A stretch of DNA of 64,000 nt, taken from contig JBBHKE010002590.1 in NCBI GenBank assembly GCA_037447655.1, positions 81,914 through 145,913 of the forward strand, read 5' to 3'. Source of the stretch: Zygnema cylindricum. Lineage: Eukaryota; Streptophyta; Zygnematophyceae; Zygnematales; Zygnemataceae. The notes beneath the pieces are model-generated. The model did not search any database. It saw only the letters and a program-made list of their open reading frames with translations, and had not been told where the DNA came from. Positions within the stretch are counted from its first letter, which is position 1. The number at the start of each line of letters is the position of its first letter. The translations under genes and the position numbers were made by a program. Positions 43,342-55,946 of this stretch are shown here, piece after piece.

Positions 43342-46300
43342 CTATTGTTTAACAACAGCAATGTTCCGAAAAATAGCGATTCTTTCTAACAAAAGGACGA
43401 CCTCAGCCATTGTCGGCCGAGACTCTGGTTTTAAAGAAGTACACATAAGACCAATTTTTAGTGTTCCTAAAACCTCACCTACCTCTTCTTGTTTAAGGCT
43501 TAACTTTGAGTCAACGGTATCGAGAGCATTTCCCTGAGTCCACATTTTGCTAACCCAAGCACCTAAAGATTCTCCAGTCAAAGTTTTATCCGTCGGTCTT
43601 CTTCCGGTAATAACTTCTAACATTACAACTCCGAAAGCATAAATATCTGTACGAAAGGAAAGTTTTCTCGAGAGGAAATATTCCATGGGAATGTAACCGA
43701 CCGTACCACAAACTAAAGTTGACATTTCAGATGAAGAAAAACTTATATTTGCTTTCAATTGGACTTCTCTTGCAAGACCAAAATCGGCGATATGAGCTTC
43801 GAAATCATCGTCCAAAAGAATATTCTGAGGTTTAATGTCTCTATGAATGACCGCAGGATCATTATAATGATGGAGATATTTAAGTCCTTTCGCAGATCCT
43901 AACAACAATTTAGATCTTATGTCCCAATTTTGATGAACTGAAACAGTGCTTATAAGGAAACCCGCTAGATCTCCTCCTGCGAAAAACTCATATATAAGCA
44001 AAGCTTCTTTTTTACTTACATAACTCGCAATGAGCTTTACAATATTTCGATGTTTTATCCTTCCTAAGGTATCCATTTCAGCTTGAAGCTCTCTCTTCCC
44101 TTGACTGCTAGCTTGAGAAAGGCGTTTGATAGCTACCATTGTATGGCCGTCAGAAAGGAGGGCCCTGTGGATAAAACAAAACCCTAAATGATTTAATACT
44201 CTCAATTTGTGAATATTGGGCCGATGAAAGCCAATCTTACTGATGCTTGTTGAGTTTTGAGCCAATATTCTACTTGTTATTGAGAGTTTCTGTTAAGTAA
44301 ACATTGTGATGCATTGAGTCTTTTTGCTGAGTCAGTACACTACTTGTTGTAAGTTTCGGGTAAGTCATATTTTTGATACCTAACGAGTCTTTTTGTTGGG
44401 TCGATATTTTACTGCTTGTTGATATTTTATGTAAAAAAAAAATTCTGATGCCTGTTAATTTTTTCTAAACTTAACTTCTTTCCTACTGCTTGTTGAACGT
44501 TTCTGTTCAGACAATATACTGATGTCTCTAAATTCTCATTTAGGGTTTTTATTCTAGTGCTTGAAATTTTCTGTGTATCAATGCTTGACGAGAAACTACC
44601 TGAATGCGTGGACTCCCTACCATAGCATTATTCAGTCATATTATAATGATTATAAAATACATTTGTTTTAGTCAACATAATTTCTGAGTCGAACATTTCA
44701 TTCACGCAGCCAGCATTCACATGGTTGTTTTGATTTCAACAACTTCTGTACGACCTGCCACAATTTTTGACATATAGGCATAAAGAAAGCAAATCTACCA
44801 AAAGAACAAGCAGGAGTATTAAATAATAACACACAAAAATAATAAATGATATAATGAAAATGTATTCGAGGATTCCACCTCCTGAAAAGAACAAAAAAGA
44901 TGCGTAAAAAATGCGAAAAAGAAAGGTTGAGTATCATACTTGTACACAGATCCAAATCCACCAATTCCGAGAAGTTGCGTTTCTGACCAGTTACCAGTAG
45001 CCCTCAAGATTTCCTTATAAGTGAGAGAAACAGGCAATTTGTGGTAAAGTTTTAGCTCCCCGCCATCGGGTCCAGATCTTCGAAGCCAGTATATGACATA
45101 AACTCCAACAAAGAGAACAATAATTAACATACAGAAGCTTCCAAGAACTATTCCCGCAATAAACCCAGGCAGAAGCTTAACTGGACATGACTTAAGAGGT
45201 TCCCCACAAAGCCCTGGATTGTTTTTAAAAGCAGAGGCTTCAAAAAGGCTCAAATTTCCCCTAGGAATCCGACCCAACAAACGATTGTCTGAGAAGTCGA
45301 CTAATTTAAGTTCAGCGAGACCACTAAGTTCACGTGGAATAGAACCAGTGAGCTCATTTCTGGAGAGATTCAATTCAAAAAGTACAGAAAGGTTGCCGAG
45401 ATCTGAAGGGATCCTTCCAGAAAGTCTATTATTGCTTAAGTCCAGAATATTTAAGCTTGTAAGATTGCCTATACTTCTGGGAATGGAGTTTGACAGACGG
45501 TTATTGTTCAGTTCCAAGTAACTGAGAACTGGCAGATTTCCAAGCTCACCAGGAATGTCACCTGACAAATTATTATTGGAAAGAGAAAGAACGTGGAGCA
45601 TTTTCATGTTTCCGGTTGTCGAAGGAATTCGTCCAGAGAGATTGTTATTTTGAAGATGTAATCGAACGAGTTGGTTCAAAGCGTCCAATGTGTTTGGAAG
45701 ACAGCCATGGATTTGGTTGTCGGAAAGATAAACAAGACGCAATGAAGAATTTTCCGCAGCTTGGATTGGAATTAACAGAGGTCCTGAGAGTTCATTGGAG
45801 TGAAGATCTAATGTGTTAATTGTAGACGAAAGGAAAAGCTCAGGAGGAATGGCCCCGGTGAGTTTATTGTTGGAAATATTGAGCTTTAGAGGACCGAAAA
45901 TTATAGGACTAGAATTTTCCATTTTCAAGGATGGAATTAGTCCCGAAAATTTGTTACTGGAGAGGTCAATGTTAATCATATTTGAACTGAAAACGTTCGG
46001 AGGAATAGTACCATCTAAAAAGTTGTTATGGATATCAAATTCTGTCAATGTGGGAATATCAAAAATGGATGAGGGGAGTGGCCCAGCTAATAAATTGTTG
46101 CCCAAAAAAATCTCGCTGAGGTTGGTATTGTAATACTGAGGAAGTTTTCCTGAAAACAAGTTATGAGAAAGATCAAGAACACTTATACCCGGGAATTTTG
46201 TGAAGTATTCAAGAGGAATTGAACCATTTAAGAAGTTTCCTTTCAGATAGATAAATGTAGTCGGTCCATTTTTGCAACAATTAATAAGTTCTGGAGGAAG

Positions 46301-47569
46301 TTCGCCAGACAGTGAATTGTTATCTAGTAGCAAAACAGATAGCTTTGACAGGTTTTGAAAAGTTTTGGGAATTGAGCCATAAAGGGAAGAGTTTTCAAGT
46401 TTCAAAGCTTCCAGCTTCGTGCAATTTGACAATAGTGGATTAAGAGTTGTATTCAAGGGATTGTAACCAAGAGATAAATACGAAACCTCTTTTAAATTTC
46501 CAAATGAGTCAGGAATGGGTCCCACAAAACTGTTATTACTTAAATCGAGAAATATCAATTGAGAAAGATTGCCAATAGATGAAGGAATGGGTCCTGAAAA
46601 GGAATTAAGAGAAAGACAAAGGATCTGAAGAGATGTAAAAACAGACCAGTCTATTTGAGAAGACAGGTTTCCACTGAACTGGTTATATTGTGTTTGAATC
46701 GTTTCTAAATTCACGCAATTTTCTAGAGTTGAAGGGAGTGGTCCTGAAAGAAGATTATTTCCAACATAAATAAAAGTCAGAAGTGTACAATTTTGGAATA
46801 ACAGCGGTGAAAGTTCGCCTGAAAAATCATTATTATCGAAGGAAAGTGTTGACAGCAAAGTAAGTTTGCCCAATTCTGAGGGGATCACTCCCGATAGCTG
46901 GTTATCACTAACAGAAAAGAAAGTAAGTTTAAAAAGTTTCACAATGCTAGGGGACAAATTTCCACTCAGCCGGTTAGAAGACAGGTCCAGATATTCTAAA
47001 TCAATGAGATCCCACAAAATTTCTGGGATGTTTCCCAAAAAGGAACTTCCTGACAGGTCAAGATGTTTTAATCGGACGAGATTTCCAACGCTCTGCGAAA
47101 TGGGTCCGCTGAGAAAATTTGTTGAAATGGAAAGATATTCGAGATTTGTGCAATTAAATAGCGACTCTGGAATGAAACCTGTAAAAGAATTTAAACCCAA
47201 ATCCATAAAACGTAAAAACTTCAATTTCCCAATGGTCTCCGGAATGTCTCCGTGTAGAGAGTTAAAGTCGAGCGCTAAAGTTTTCAAACGGTCGAGATTC
47301 CCAATTTCGGGTGCGAGACTACCTTCTAAGGAAGACTGTGAAACATCAAGGGCTGTGACGCGACCGTCGGTGCAATTAATTCCCGACCAATCGCAAACAT
47401 TTGTCGAAAGGTTCCAGGAAAGTGTGGCATTGTACGGATCCGATTTGATTCTGTCTTTGAAAGCGAGAAGTGCCGAGATGTCGGTGGAAAGATCGGAGGC
47501 TTGGGAGAGGGATAGGAGGCAGAAGAGGGGAAGGAGGAGTGAAAAGAAGGAGGTAAGGGAAGTGACCAT
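43342..47569 (-). CDS. LRR receptor-like kinase 1
   Basis: Two exons: 47569-44940 and 44164-43342, with an intron (GT...AG) between. Together they encode 1150 residues. The ATG at 47569 has a CCACCATGG context and starts a signal peptide ending near SQA. Next come an LRR N-cap (CDWSGINC), roughly 28 plant-type LRRs with many N-glycosylation sites, a C-cap (GLCG...SC) and a transmembrane helix at about 803-827. The kinase has GIGGFGSVYK at 868-877, Lys890, HRD at 984-986 and DFG at 1004-1006; the APE region reads PME. It is an RD kinase. It would sense an extracellular ligand at the plasma membrane. The intron splits the codon of the last loop lysine. Its paralogue is at 57700-61790. The subfamily is not certain. 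Confidence 0.93.
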
Positions 47570-47970
47570 GGTGGGGAAATGGAGGATGGGGAGAAGAGAA
47601 GGAAAGAGGTGAGAGATGAAGAGGTCAACGACTGAGCAAGAGCTAGAAGAGGAGGACGAGGATAAAAGAAATAATAACAGGAAAAATGACGAAAATGGAG
47701 GAGAATCCAGCAGAGTGATTTTAGAGAGAGAAGTAGAAGAAATAGAGGAAAGTAAAGGATAGGGAGTGAGGATGGGAGGAGGAAGTTTAGACACAGAGGA
47801 GTAGAGGGAAGACGGAAGAGGGAGAGTTAATCGTAGAAGAGAAAGGTGAAAGGGAGAGGTAGATGGAGGGATAACGGGAGAGAAAAAGGCAAGGGAGGAG
47901 AAATGGAGAAAGGGGAAATGAAGATGGAGGGCAGAAGAAGGCGTGAGAGAGGGACTAAGAAAAAAAAATG
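47570..47970 (-). promoter_or_regulatory. CT-rich leader of receptor kinase 1
   Basis: On the coding strand this is dense in CTCCTT and TCTCC words and is homologous to 61791-62190 upstream of the paralogue. No stop interrupts the frame above the ATG as far as 48118, but the signal peptide and start context favour 47569. It is probably 5' UTR and core promoter. Confidence 0.45.
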
Positions 47971-48377
47971 AGAAAGATTGAGGGAGAGGATCAAAAAAGT
48001 TACAATTTTTGACAAGCTGACGCAAGTGAATGCGCGCAGCAAAAATTGTCTCAGCGATTAGCAATTCCATCGAAATATTACTCCATCGAAGTACACGTGT
48101 CTTTACAATTTCCGGCAACGCTTGACGGAATAACGGCTTAATAACGCGTAGTTATTCATATTTGATAATCATGAAAACCTTTAGAGAAAAGCACCGACCT
48201 CGGTGACGGTCCGTCATTCTGAAAGATTGTCTGACGTGGCGTGTCGGCGCTGCAAAAAGTTAAAAACATTTATGTGTCGCAGAATCTAAAATTTCGGACG
48301 TCTTTAATTTGCTCTGGCGCTCGTTTGCCATTGGCTCTGTGAAGTTTAGTACTGTACGGAGAAAAATAAAATCAACC
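47971..48377. other. Upstream region of receptor kinase 1, not shared with paralogue
   Basis: No gene seen. Similarity to the second locus ends near 47970, so distal promoter sequence differs between the paralogues. Confidence 0.4.
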
Positions 48378-48380
48378 TAA

Positions 48381-49158
48381 GGGTGCGTCTCTATGTACTT
48401 CAAACTTAGAGATTTTTTTTTGTTTTTTAGGGCAGATCCGCCGGACCCGGATTTCGGGTGTCTCTATGGTACCAAACGAAATTGTCACTTACGGCGTGAC
48501 GATTGTATACGTCGACAATGCCCGTGACGGCTGTCAACGTCTACAATCTGTGATGGCGCACGTTATTTTTCGTAACTGCTTGTGACGTCGCGTGACTTTT
48601 CGTGACATTGTAGACCTACCGCCCTCCAGCCTGTGCCGTTTCACGGTTGAAGAAGATGCGTTTTGACTTTGCGTCTATTGTCGGCTCGACGTGAAATGGC
48701 ATCGGAACCTTGAGACCCCTGCAAAAAAAAATCTCGTACCGGATAGAAACGGACAAAACAAAACAAACTGTGTACTTCTCTTTGTCGTATTAAACAAAAA
48801 CGGACAAAACATAGCGAATCGTGTACACTTCCACGTCGCTTGAAATCGTTTGAATTTTTTGAACAAAACACTACACGTGCGAATACGTGTTCCTATTTGT
48901 TTATATAAAATCCCTAATTTTAAAACACATCGGCCCTGTATTTTAAAGATAAGGTTGAAGATGACGTTTTTTGTCGTCGAAGTGGGTCGAAGAACAAAAG
49001 ACGACAAGATGTAGTACATTATAAATTCGATGATGACGCAAAATGTACTTCTCTTTTTTTCTATTTTATTGTACGGTTGAAACTTACGCGGTACGGCTCT
49101 AAGTTTTACAGGAAAACGACAGAAAAAAACCCTTACTTAAGCACACAGAGACGCACCC
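48381..49158. mobile_element. PIF/Harbinger-like element M
   Basis: 778 bp with ends GGGTGCGTCTCTATGT and CACAGAGACGCACCC, flanked by TAA (48378-48380, 49159-49161). The termini resemble those of G and H. It lies about 0.8 kb upstream of the receptor kinase 1 start codon. Confidence 0.78.
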
Positions 49159-49447
49159 TAAGCTTAGACAGTTTCAGGAACTTAAGGTAAAGCACTCCAT
49201 TACGACCCAAAAAAACGGTACTTGTAAAGTACAGTACCTTACAATGATGGAAAATTACAGACCGTACAGTTATTGACCGTACCCGTACATCACATTTGTA
49301 CGGCCACTCACGTCCAAACACTAAGAAATATCCTTGATAATGATTACGTTTTAGGCCTGATGGACCGAATCATAACCTCCTCGCGAACCCTGAGAGCTGC
49401 CGTCTTGTCGTTTCCCCCGGTAACCATTTTCAAGAGGGTGAAAGCTA

Positions 49448-49661
49448 CACCGCCAATCGTTATTAGCGTGTAAGTTTTTTTAGCGTATACGAATAATTAG
49501 CGTGGTTTACGCTAATTGGGAATTTGAAAATTTTCGAAGAAATCGATTACTCTAATTAGGAATTAGGGTTTTTTTTAAATAGTGTGGATAATTCTATTTG
49601 AGAATAATAAAAAAAAGCGGGATAAAATTAGCGTACACAACGCTAATAACGATTGGCGGTG
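49448..49661. mobile_element. TA-flanked MITE
   Basis: 214 bp with ends CACCGCCAATCGTTATTAGC and the reverse, flanked by TA (49446-49447, 49662-49663). Same family as 34707-34914. Confidence 0.8.
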
Positions 49662-50745
49662 TACAGTATTGTACTGCAGTTTTGTCGTGTATGAAAATGT
49701 CAGCAGTAAGTACGGTAAAAGGTAATACTGGACGCTCTGTAACCTTTTCGGTCGCACGAATGGTGTCCAATCATACTTTTTGGGCCACACCAAATCGCAG
49801 CGTCAGATCCCTAAAAAAACAAAAAATAAATGGATGGATGAGATTCGTTCAACAAGGGATCCATTTTTCTGTGGATTATCCGCATTTGGCGTTAAGGCGT
49901 CCCAAATATCATCAACGCCAAAAGTTGTTTTTTATTCTAATTATTTTAATTAATTAATTGTAATTTGTGGTCCATTGTCACTTCGACCCTTTATTAACGT
50001 ATACATTAATTCTAATTTAGAGTGAAATCACCCATAGACACTATATTAGAATAAACATTTACGCTATATTCGTTTGTTGTACCGAAATAGAGTACATATT
50101 GACGCTAATTGGACAAAATACATGTTATAGTGTTTATATAAACTGAACAGTAACAAATCACATGAATCAAGAGAACGCAGTTTGAAGACGGTTTACGTGA
50201 ACGTGTAAAATAAAAAAAGTTCACTGCTTTAACTATAACATCATGACTTCGCACATTCGAATATATTTTACGTTCACACTCCAAAACAGGCGATTATAGG
50301 AGATCGTGTGCGAACGAGGTTTTTGGCGACGAGAGTGAACCCATTTTTTCAGCGCACGTTCATATGCATGCGCATATAATTTATAATTTATTTTAAATAT
50401 TTTAAAGTAAAAAGGTACAAATATGTACCGTCTGACATCATCCGTACACCATACTAATTATACATTATTGTACTTTCGGTCTTGACGCTATTTTGTACGG
50501 AACCTCAATTATAGTCAAGGAAAAATTAAAATCACGTATACTATTTTGGGAAAAAAATCAAAATTTTAAGAACCCAAATTAGTGTCGTTGACACTAATAA
50601 CGATTGGCGGTGTACAGTACTGTATTTTTTGTCGTGTATTTAAATGTCGGCAACAAGTACGGTAATACGGTAACACTGGACGCTCTGTACCTTTTCGGTC
50701 GCACGAATGGTGTCCAATCATACTTTTTGGGCCACACCAAATCTA
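49662..50745. repeat. Two-copy segment, each next to a MITE right end
   Basis: 49662-49798 and 50613-50745 are near-identical (for example TGGTGTCCAATCATAC in both). Each directly follows the GATTGGCGGTG right end of a TA-type MITE. Sequence in between is AT-rich with no gene seen. Confidence 0.75.
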
Positions 50746-51690
50746 GCTCGTCGTACAAATCCAACGAGTTTCATTTATAGATCTCTCTCAACCGACCACT
50801 TTTGTACGTCGTTTAAGATACGGACAAAAATGCCGACACCTTGGGCAATATATACTGAAGAATGTTGCCGGCAAGTATTGGCCGACTACACTTTTGACTC
50901 CACGTGTCAATACCAGAGAACATCTTCTGAGGGTAAGATTCGCTTCAATTTTTGTCAAATTAGATTCATTTTTGTTTTTTGAGAGAGTCATTTGGCCTCA
51001 ATCTTTTATTGTATCACTGATTGGATGATATTCATTTCAAACTTTGGAAACAGAAACGACAATTAAATATCTGTTGACCAAATCCTATTCAGGTTTTGCG
51101 AAGATTAATGACAAGTGGAAAAAACATCCTCAGAATCGTACCGCAAAGAAAATAGTACGGACGGCATAGATTAACTCCTATATTGCCGTGGAATAAGGTC
51201 TCTTCTCCATCGGGCGCCTACAGTAATCGTACGGATTCGTTTTCCTGGCAGTAATATTTTGTTTACTTCTCCATCAGGTCGTGTCAGCAACGAATCCATA
51301 TCCTACGTGCTTTATTTTGATTGGACATGTAAGTGCGTGTTCAGACAAAGAGCACAGTCAAAGATTCCAAAAGCACAAAATATGAAACTCGTATCTATAC
51401 GACCAGCTGCAAATCTAAATTAGGTGAACGTACAAATTGTACGTTCGTGTTTTGTCGTCTTTGTCGCTGTTTTGTCGTTCGTGTTTTGTCGTTGAAAATT
51501 TGAAGAAAGCAGGCGCCGCAAATTTAGGATGTAAATGGATGGTGAAGGAGGCGTCACGGTAGATTATTCAACAGGTTTTTTGGTGGTGTTTTTTTGGATT
51601 TGGTTACAACTTGTCAGAAGGCGCGTGGACTCTGTTCGAAGGCGCGTGGCCTACGCCACATGTAGCGTTCTTGTATCACAGCCATCGTGG
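50746..51690. other. Intergenic, no gene seen
   Basis: About 51255-51420 is similar to 22222-22420 (TTCTCCATCAGGTCGTG). Around 51440-51500 there are several GTTTTGTCGT repeats. No recognised coding sequence. Confidence 0.4.
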
Positions 51691-52250
51691 ATCGTATGTG
51701 ACCTTTCCACGTGTAATAATTTTACACGTCCAGTGCGTATCTAGTCTCCTACTGGAAAACAAAGGGAAGAGACTAGCTAAACACTGGATAAGATGACCGC
51801 TTGCTTCGAAAACACATAATCGGACGGTCGACGTTGTCGCCCAAAAGTTTGGAGAATCTTTACTAATCTCTAGTAATCATGTTTTCTAAAAAAAGAAAAA
51901 AAAGCAGTACGGCTTTGTACTAAAATGCACTTTTTCCAGTAATGAACCTCACTTCTCGCCTTATGGAGGTTCACCCGAACATTTAGTTTATCATTGATTT
52001 CTCAAATATCAGAGTTCCGATAAATGTTGATTCTCCCTTCTCTCCCATCTCCATAGCTTAACGTGAATCCGTACAGCATACGTACGGCTTTCAGTAACCA
52101 ACCCCGTTTTCGGTAATGGAAGTCCGCCCTAATACATTTGGAGAATATAATTGTTGTAAACATTTCCCATGGATAAAAAAAAGGGAATTGATTATCGCAG
52201 TGACTTGAATTTACTTTATTTTGGTTGTGCGCAGTCACTTGCGTCAGCTT
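51691..52250. repeat. Dispersed repeat K with unoccupied MITE site
   Basis: Homologous to 34645-35380. At 51742-51743 it has a single TA where the other copy carries a 208-bp MITE. Confidence 0.75.
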
Positions 52251-53499
52251 ATAAAAAAATCATAGTTGTTCAAATCGTGCGATTTTTTCCTTTCTTTCCG
52301 ATTGAAACGTATAATTCTTGACTTTTGAAAAAATCGCAAAAACACGTGAAGTACTTTCTGCCCGGTAAACTAAACGGACAATTTACGGGAAAAATACAGT
52401 ATTTCAGTAAAATGTACGGTTTGTTACGGAAATGTAAGGAATTTGAGCAAAACATACGTCGCAGTTATTGGTACTTTCTGTCCAGTAAACTGAACAGAAA
52501 TTTCACGGAACATGTACGCAATTTTATCGAAAATATATGGACATTTTCGAAATTAGACGTTTGAAATGTCGCACTATTTTCGCGCGGTAAGTTTGAAAAC
52601 TGTACGAACGTCTTCTTCAATTTTTTTTGAAAGAAGCCGCCATGAAATGTTGAAAAGATAGAGAGAGTAGGCGGCCATGGATGTCTCTCAGATAGTATCA
52701 GACGTACGGACTTTGTCAAAAATCCGCGTTTGCTCAGATTTGAACCCAACTCTACGACACATTGGCATAATCTACACTTGAGGCGTCCGTAGCCAGTCCA
52801 TGAAGAAATTTGGTAATAGGGTGTGATACATATTTAAATATTTATAATGTTTTGACGCTAATTTAACTGAAAACTTACAAACTGCGCTATATGTAAATAA
52901 GAATTTGTTTTACATGTACGGAATAGTACGGATGAAAATTCATTAACTATTTTTAACGATTTGTTCAAAAGGTTCAATGCGTTCGCTACACCTTGAATCG
53001 TTATTAGACTTATGTACTCTATATCGGCGCCCCAAAATTTTGACATTGATACCCGTAATACAGCGACTGATTCTAATTTATCCGTGACGTTAATTACGGT
53101 TCTTGTGAATTAGCGTCAATGGTGTCACCGTACATATTTATTGAATAGTGTGGTGTACGGAGGGTGGTTGTTCGTACATCATTGTACTTAGTTACCGAAA
53201 ATTGTACGGAAATTGTTGTTTACTTATGTCGGTTACATAAAGAACTGCGCTTAGAATAAACTGGTACCTATTTTAGTGTATAAGTATGAACGGCGTAATG
53301 ATTGTTCATCCGCAAACCTAATTTAGAATTGTGGATTCATTTCAATGGAAGGACGAGACGTGGTACGGATTGTCAGATTTTGTACTTCTACCTATTTTAA
53401 TGTGTATGTCATGACGGCGGATCCTGTACACCTAAATCAGCGTGAAGGAGAAATTACAATTAAACAATTTTTTGACGATGGTATTGATACACAAATTAG
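52251..53499. other. Intergenic, no gene seen
   Basis: A lone TA-type MITE end (CACCTTGAATCG) is at about 52991. GTACGG words are common. ORFs are short and unrecognised. Confidence 0.4.
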
Positions 53500-53612
53500 T
53501 AGTGTTGGGTATCGAGGACCCATTGTCGATATTCGATATATATCGAATTTCAAATTATCGCGATATATCGTATCGACAATATATCGAAAATGAAAATTTT
53601 ACAATTTTTTTT
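53500..53612. mobile_element. hAT-like element, copy 4, cut by gap
   Basis: Starts TAGTGTTGGGTATCG and has the CGATATATCG palindromes of the other copies, then ends at the N gap 53613-53622. The right end is not on the other side of the gap. Confidence 0.65.
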
Positions 53613-53622
53613 NNNNNNNNNN

Positions 53623-54282
53623 AAACCCTGTCTTTAACGTGTTTGTAACCCGTCCTAAACCCGCCTTTAAAATTAATAACAAGACGTTTCAAATCCGCTT
53701 CTGTCGGATTTTGGCAAATTTTACTTCTGTAAAATATAAATCTATTTTTTTATCCCTTCCGATTTCTGCCAATTTTTTGTCCAATTGTTGCCCATTTTCT
53801 CTCGTAAGTTTTCACAGGTCTGTCCAAAATTCTGTCAAATTTTCTATTTTAATTCCTACAATGTTTTTTGCTCAAATTCTGTTGATACTTATCTTCAATC
53901 TGCCCAATTTCTGCCTAAACTTTGCAGAACAATAATTAAAATTTCCGCCCAAATCCTGCCCAATGTTTGTGCAATTTCTGTCCCAAATATGTGGTCTGTT
54001 CTACCATCATCTCTAATTTTCCTAATATTCTCCAAATTCGCCCGAGGATCATGCCTGAATTTTGACCAAGTCGTGTTGAATTTTTTTTCTAAATTTGTCT
54101 CAAAATTTTCCCAATTCTGCCCAAATTTTTCGTAAGTTTTAACCAAAACTTTCCCAACGGTTGACCTAAAACTTTCCCAACGTTTGATCTAAAACTTTCC
54201 CAGATTTTGTCCAGTTTGGTCCCAATTTTGGGATCATCCACACTAATTCAGTGTCTCTTTTTTTTCTTTTTTTTTGTGGCAG
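53623..54282. other. Degenerate CCAATTTTG-type repeat upstream of LIFEGUARD exons
   Basis: Pyrimidine-rich sequence with many imperfect copies of TTCTGCCCAAATTTT, from about 53690 to 54235. No LIFEGUARD exon can be read here. It may be an intron. Confidence 0.5.
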
Positions 54283-54441
54283 TATTGTGTTTTTTGGGTT
54301 CTTGCCATCAAAGTCATCCGACCAATCTCATTCTTTTGGGCTTTTTGACTATTTTTAAGAGCCTTACCATCGGATTGGCATGCGCTTATACTCTAGGTTT
54401 TTTTTTTCTTTGTTTTTGTTTTTGTTTTTGTTTTCGCATAT

Positions 54442-54481
<40 letters not shown>

Positions 54482-54720
54482 TTAATGCATGGCATAATGT
54501 GTGCGTGTGTGCGTGTGCGTGTAATCGTATGCGTATGTCAATAACGTAATATGCGTAAGCGTATGTATGCGTGTGCGGTATGTACGTGTAATGTCTGTCA
54601 CGTGGTCAATTAGTCGTATGCGTAAATGTGTCGCGTGTGAGTAATGTCGTAAAAGTGTGTGCGTATGGAAATATGTGTGTGTGTGTGTTGTATAATGTAA
54701 TGTGTGTAAAGTATAAGTTG

Positions 54721-54770
<50 letters not shown>

Positions 54771-55946
54771 GCTTTTTTTTTAAGTTTTTCGGGGGATGTT
54801 TTGTTTACGAACCCAGCCACTAGAATGTGCTGAAAACGGAAACCAGAAAACTGAAAAAGTGAAAATACTTTGAAATGTTTTAAGCAAATTTTTCTAGAGA
54901 CTTGTGAATACAAGCTCTCCTTCTTACTCCAGTAGTAGTCACTTTTCTAATTCGAAATCAGTACACAAACGAAAAATGCGAATGTGAAAATCTGAAAATC
55001 TGAAACACAGAAAACCCGAAAAGTGAGCATCTGGAGAATGGAAAACGGAAAAATTGAGCGGAAAAGTGCGAACCTGATACGTTTCAAAATAAAAAATATG
55101 TCTTTAATTTCATTTGTTTTATGTATCGCAGGGGATGTGGTGATAAAAGCTTTCTTTCTCACTGCGGTGGTAGTCATCTCTCTCACTATTTACACCTTTT
55201 GGGCGGCTCAACAAGGATATGAGTTTAACTCTTTGAGACCGATGCTTTGTGCGACCGTTCTGATTCTTTTCCTCTGGATTTTCATTCAGGTTTTTTTTTC
55301 TTTTTTCTCCTCTTTTTTTTTTTCTTTTTTTTCTCTCGCCTTTTGTGTATGCGTTATCATATTTCCCATCTGTTTTATTTGCTTTTTCCATTTTCTGTCG
55401 GCATTCTTTACGTTTTCACTGTTCCTTTCATTGCACCTCAATTTTGCTCTTTAGTATAATCCTTATTTTTTCTCCTTTTCAACCTTTTACCTTGACCAGA
55501 TCTTTTGCAAATGTTGTTTAACTTTTTTCATGTTCCCCCTTTTTTTACCTTGAAATATGTCTTGCGATACACGTGTCTTATGTTTTCCTAAAAAAAAAAA
55601 TCTTTTTTGGTTTTTCTACAATGAATGTATTCTATCGTTTTTAGCGCTTTTAAACGTTTTTTTTGTTTTTTTTAGCGTTCCTTAATATTTCTTCTCTTTT
55701 GTTTTTTTTTTTTCCTCTAATTTTATGCAGTCTTTCTTTCCTTCGAGTCATAAGGATGAGGCTATCTATTCTCTGATTGGTCCCTCGATTTTCTCTCTTT
55801 TTGTCATTTACGATACCAACAATTTACTAAAACGATATTCTTACGACGAATATGTTTGGGCTTCTGTCGCTATTTATTTGGATATGGTAAATATTTTCGC
55901 AAACCTGTTTAATTTTTTTAGAGCATGTCGAGGGGTCAGTCACTAG
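54283..55946 (+). CDS. LIFEGUARD/BI-1-like protein, C-terminal three exons
   Basis: Exons 54283-54396, 55132-55289 and 55731-55946 join in frame, with GT-AG introns, into about 162 codons ending at TAG 55944-55946. The product aligns with the C-terminal two thirds of plant LIFEGUARD (TMBIM, Bax inhibitor-1-like) proteins. Landmarks are HQSHPTNLILLG, the YTFWAA block, then YDTNNLLKRYSYDEY and a final hydrophobic helix. The family comprises multi-helix membrane proteins of ER and other endomembranes linked to cell-death and calcium control. The first 80 to 90 residues are missing: no exon is visible before 54283, where a repeat, a gap and a hAT-like element lie. It is either a gene with distant 5' exons or a 5'-truncated copy. 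Introns carry TG microsatellites. Confidence 0.82.
54443..54477. repeat. (TG)n microsatellite
   Basis: About 17 TG units in the first visible LIFEGUARD intron. Confidence 0.95.
54723..54769. repeat. (TG)n microsatellite
   Basis: About 23 TG units in the same intron; TG/CG-rich degenerate repeats fill the space between the two tracts. The ORF on the opposite strand encodes only threonine-histidine repeats. Confidence 0.95.

Noticed and set aside
45219-47612. Plus-strand ORFs antisense to receptor kinase 1, repeated at 59437-61833
   Set aside because: They are antisense shadows of the LRR exons; they recur in both paralogues only because the sense coding sequence is conserved.
54482-54913. 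143-codon ORF on the minus strand
   Set aside because: It encodes threonine-histidine runs from the TG microsatellites in a LIFEGUARD intron.
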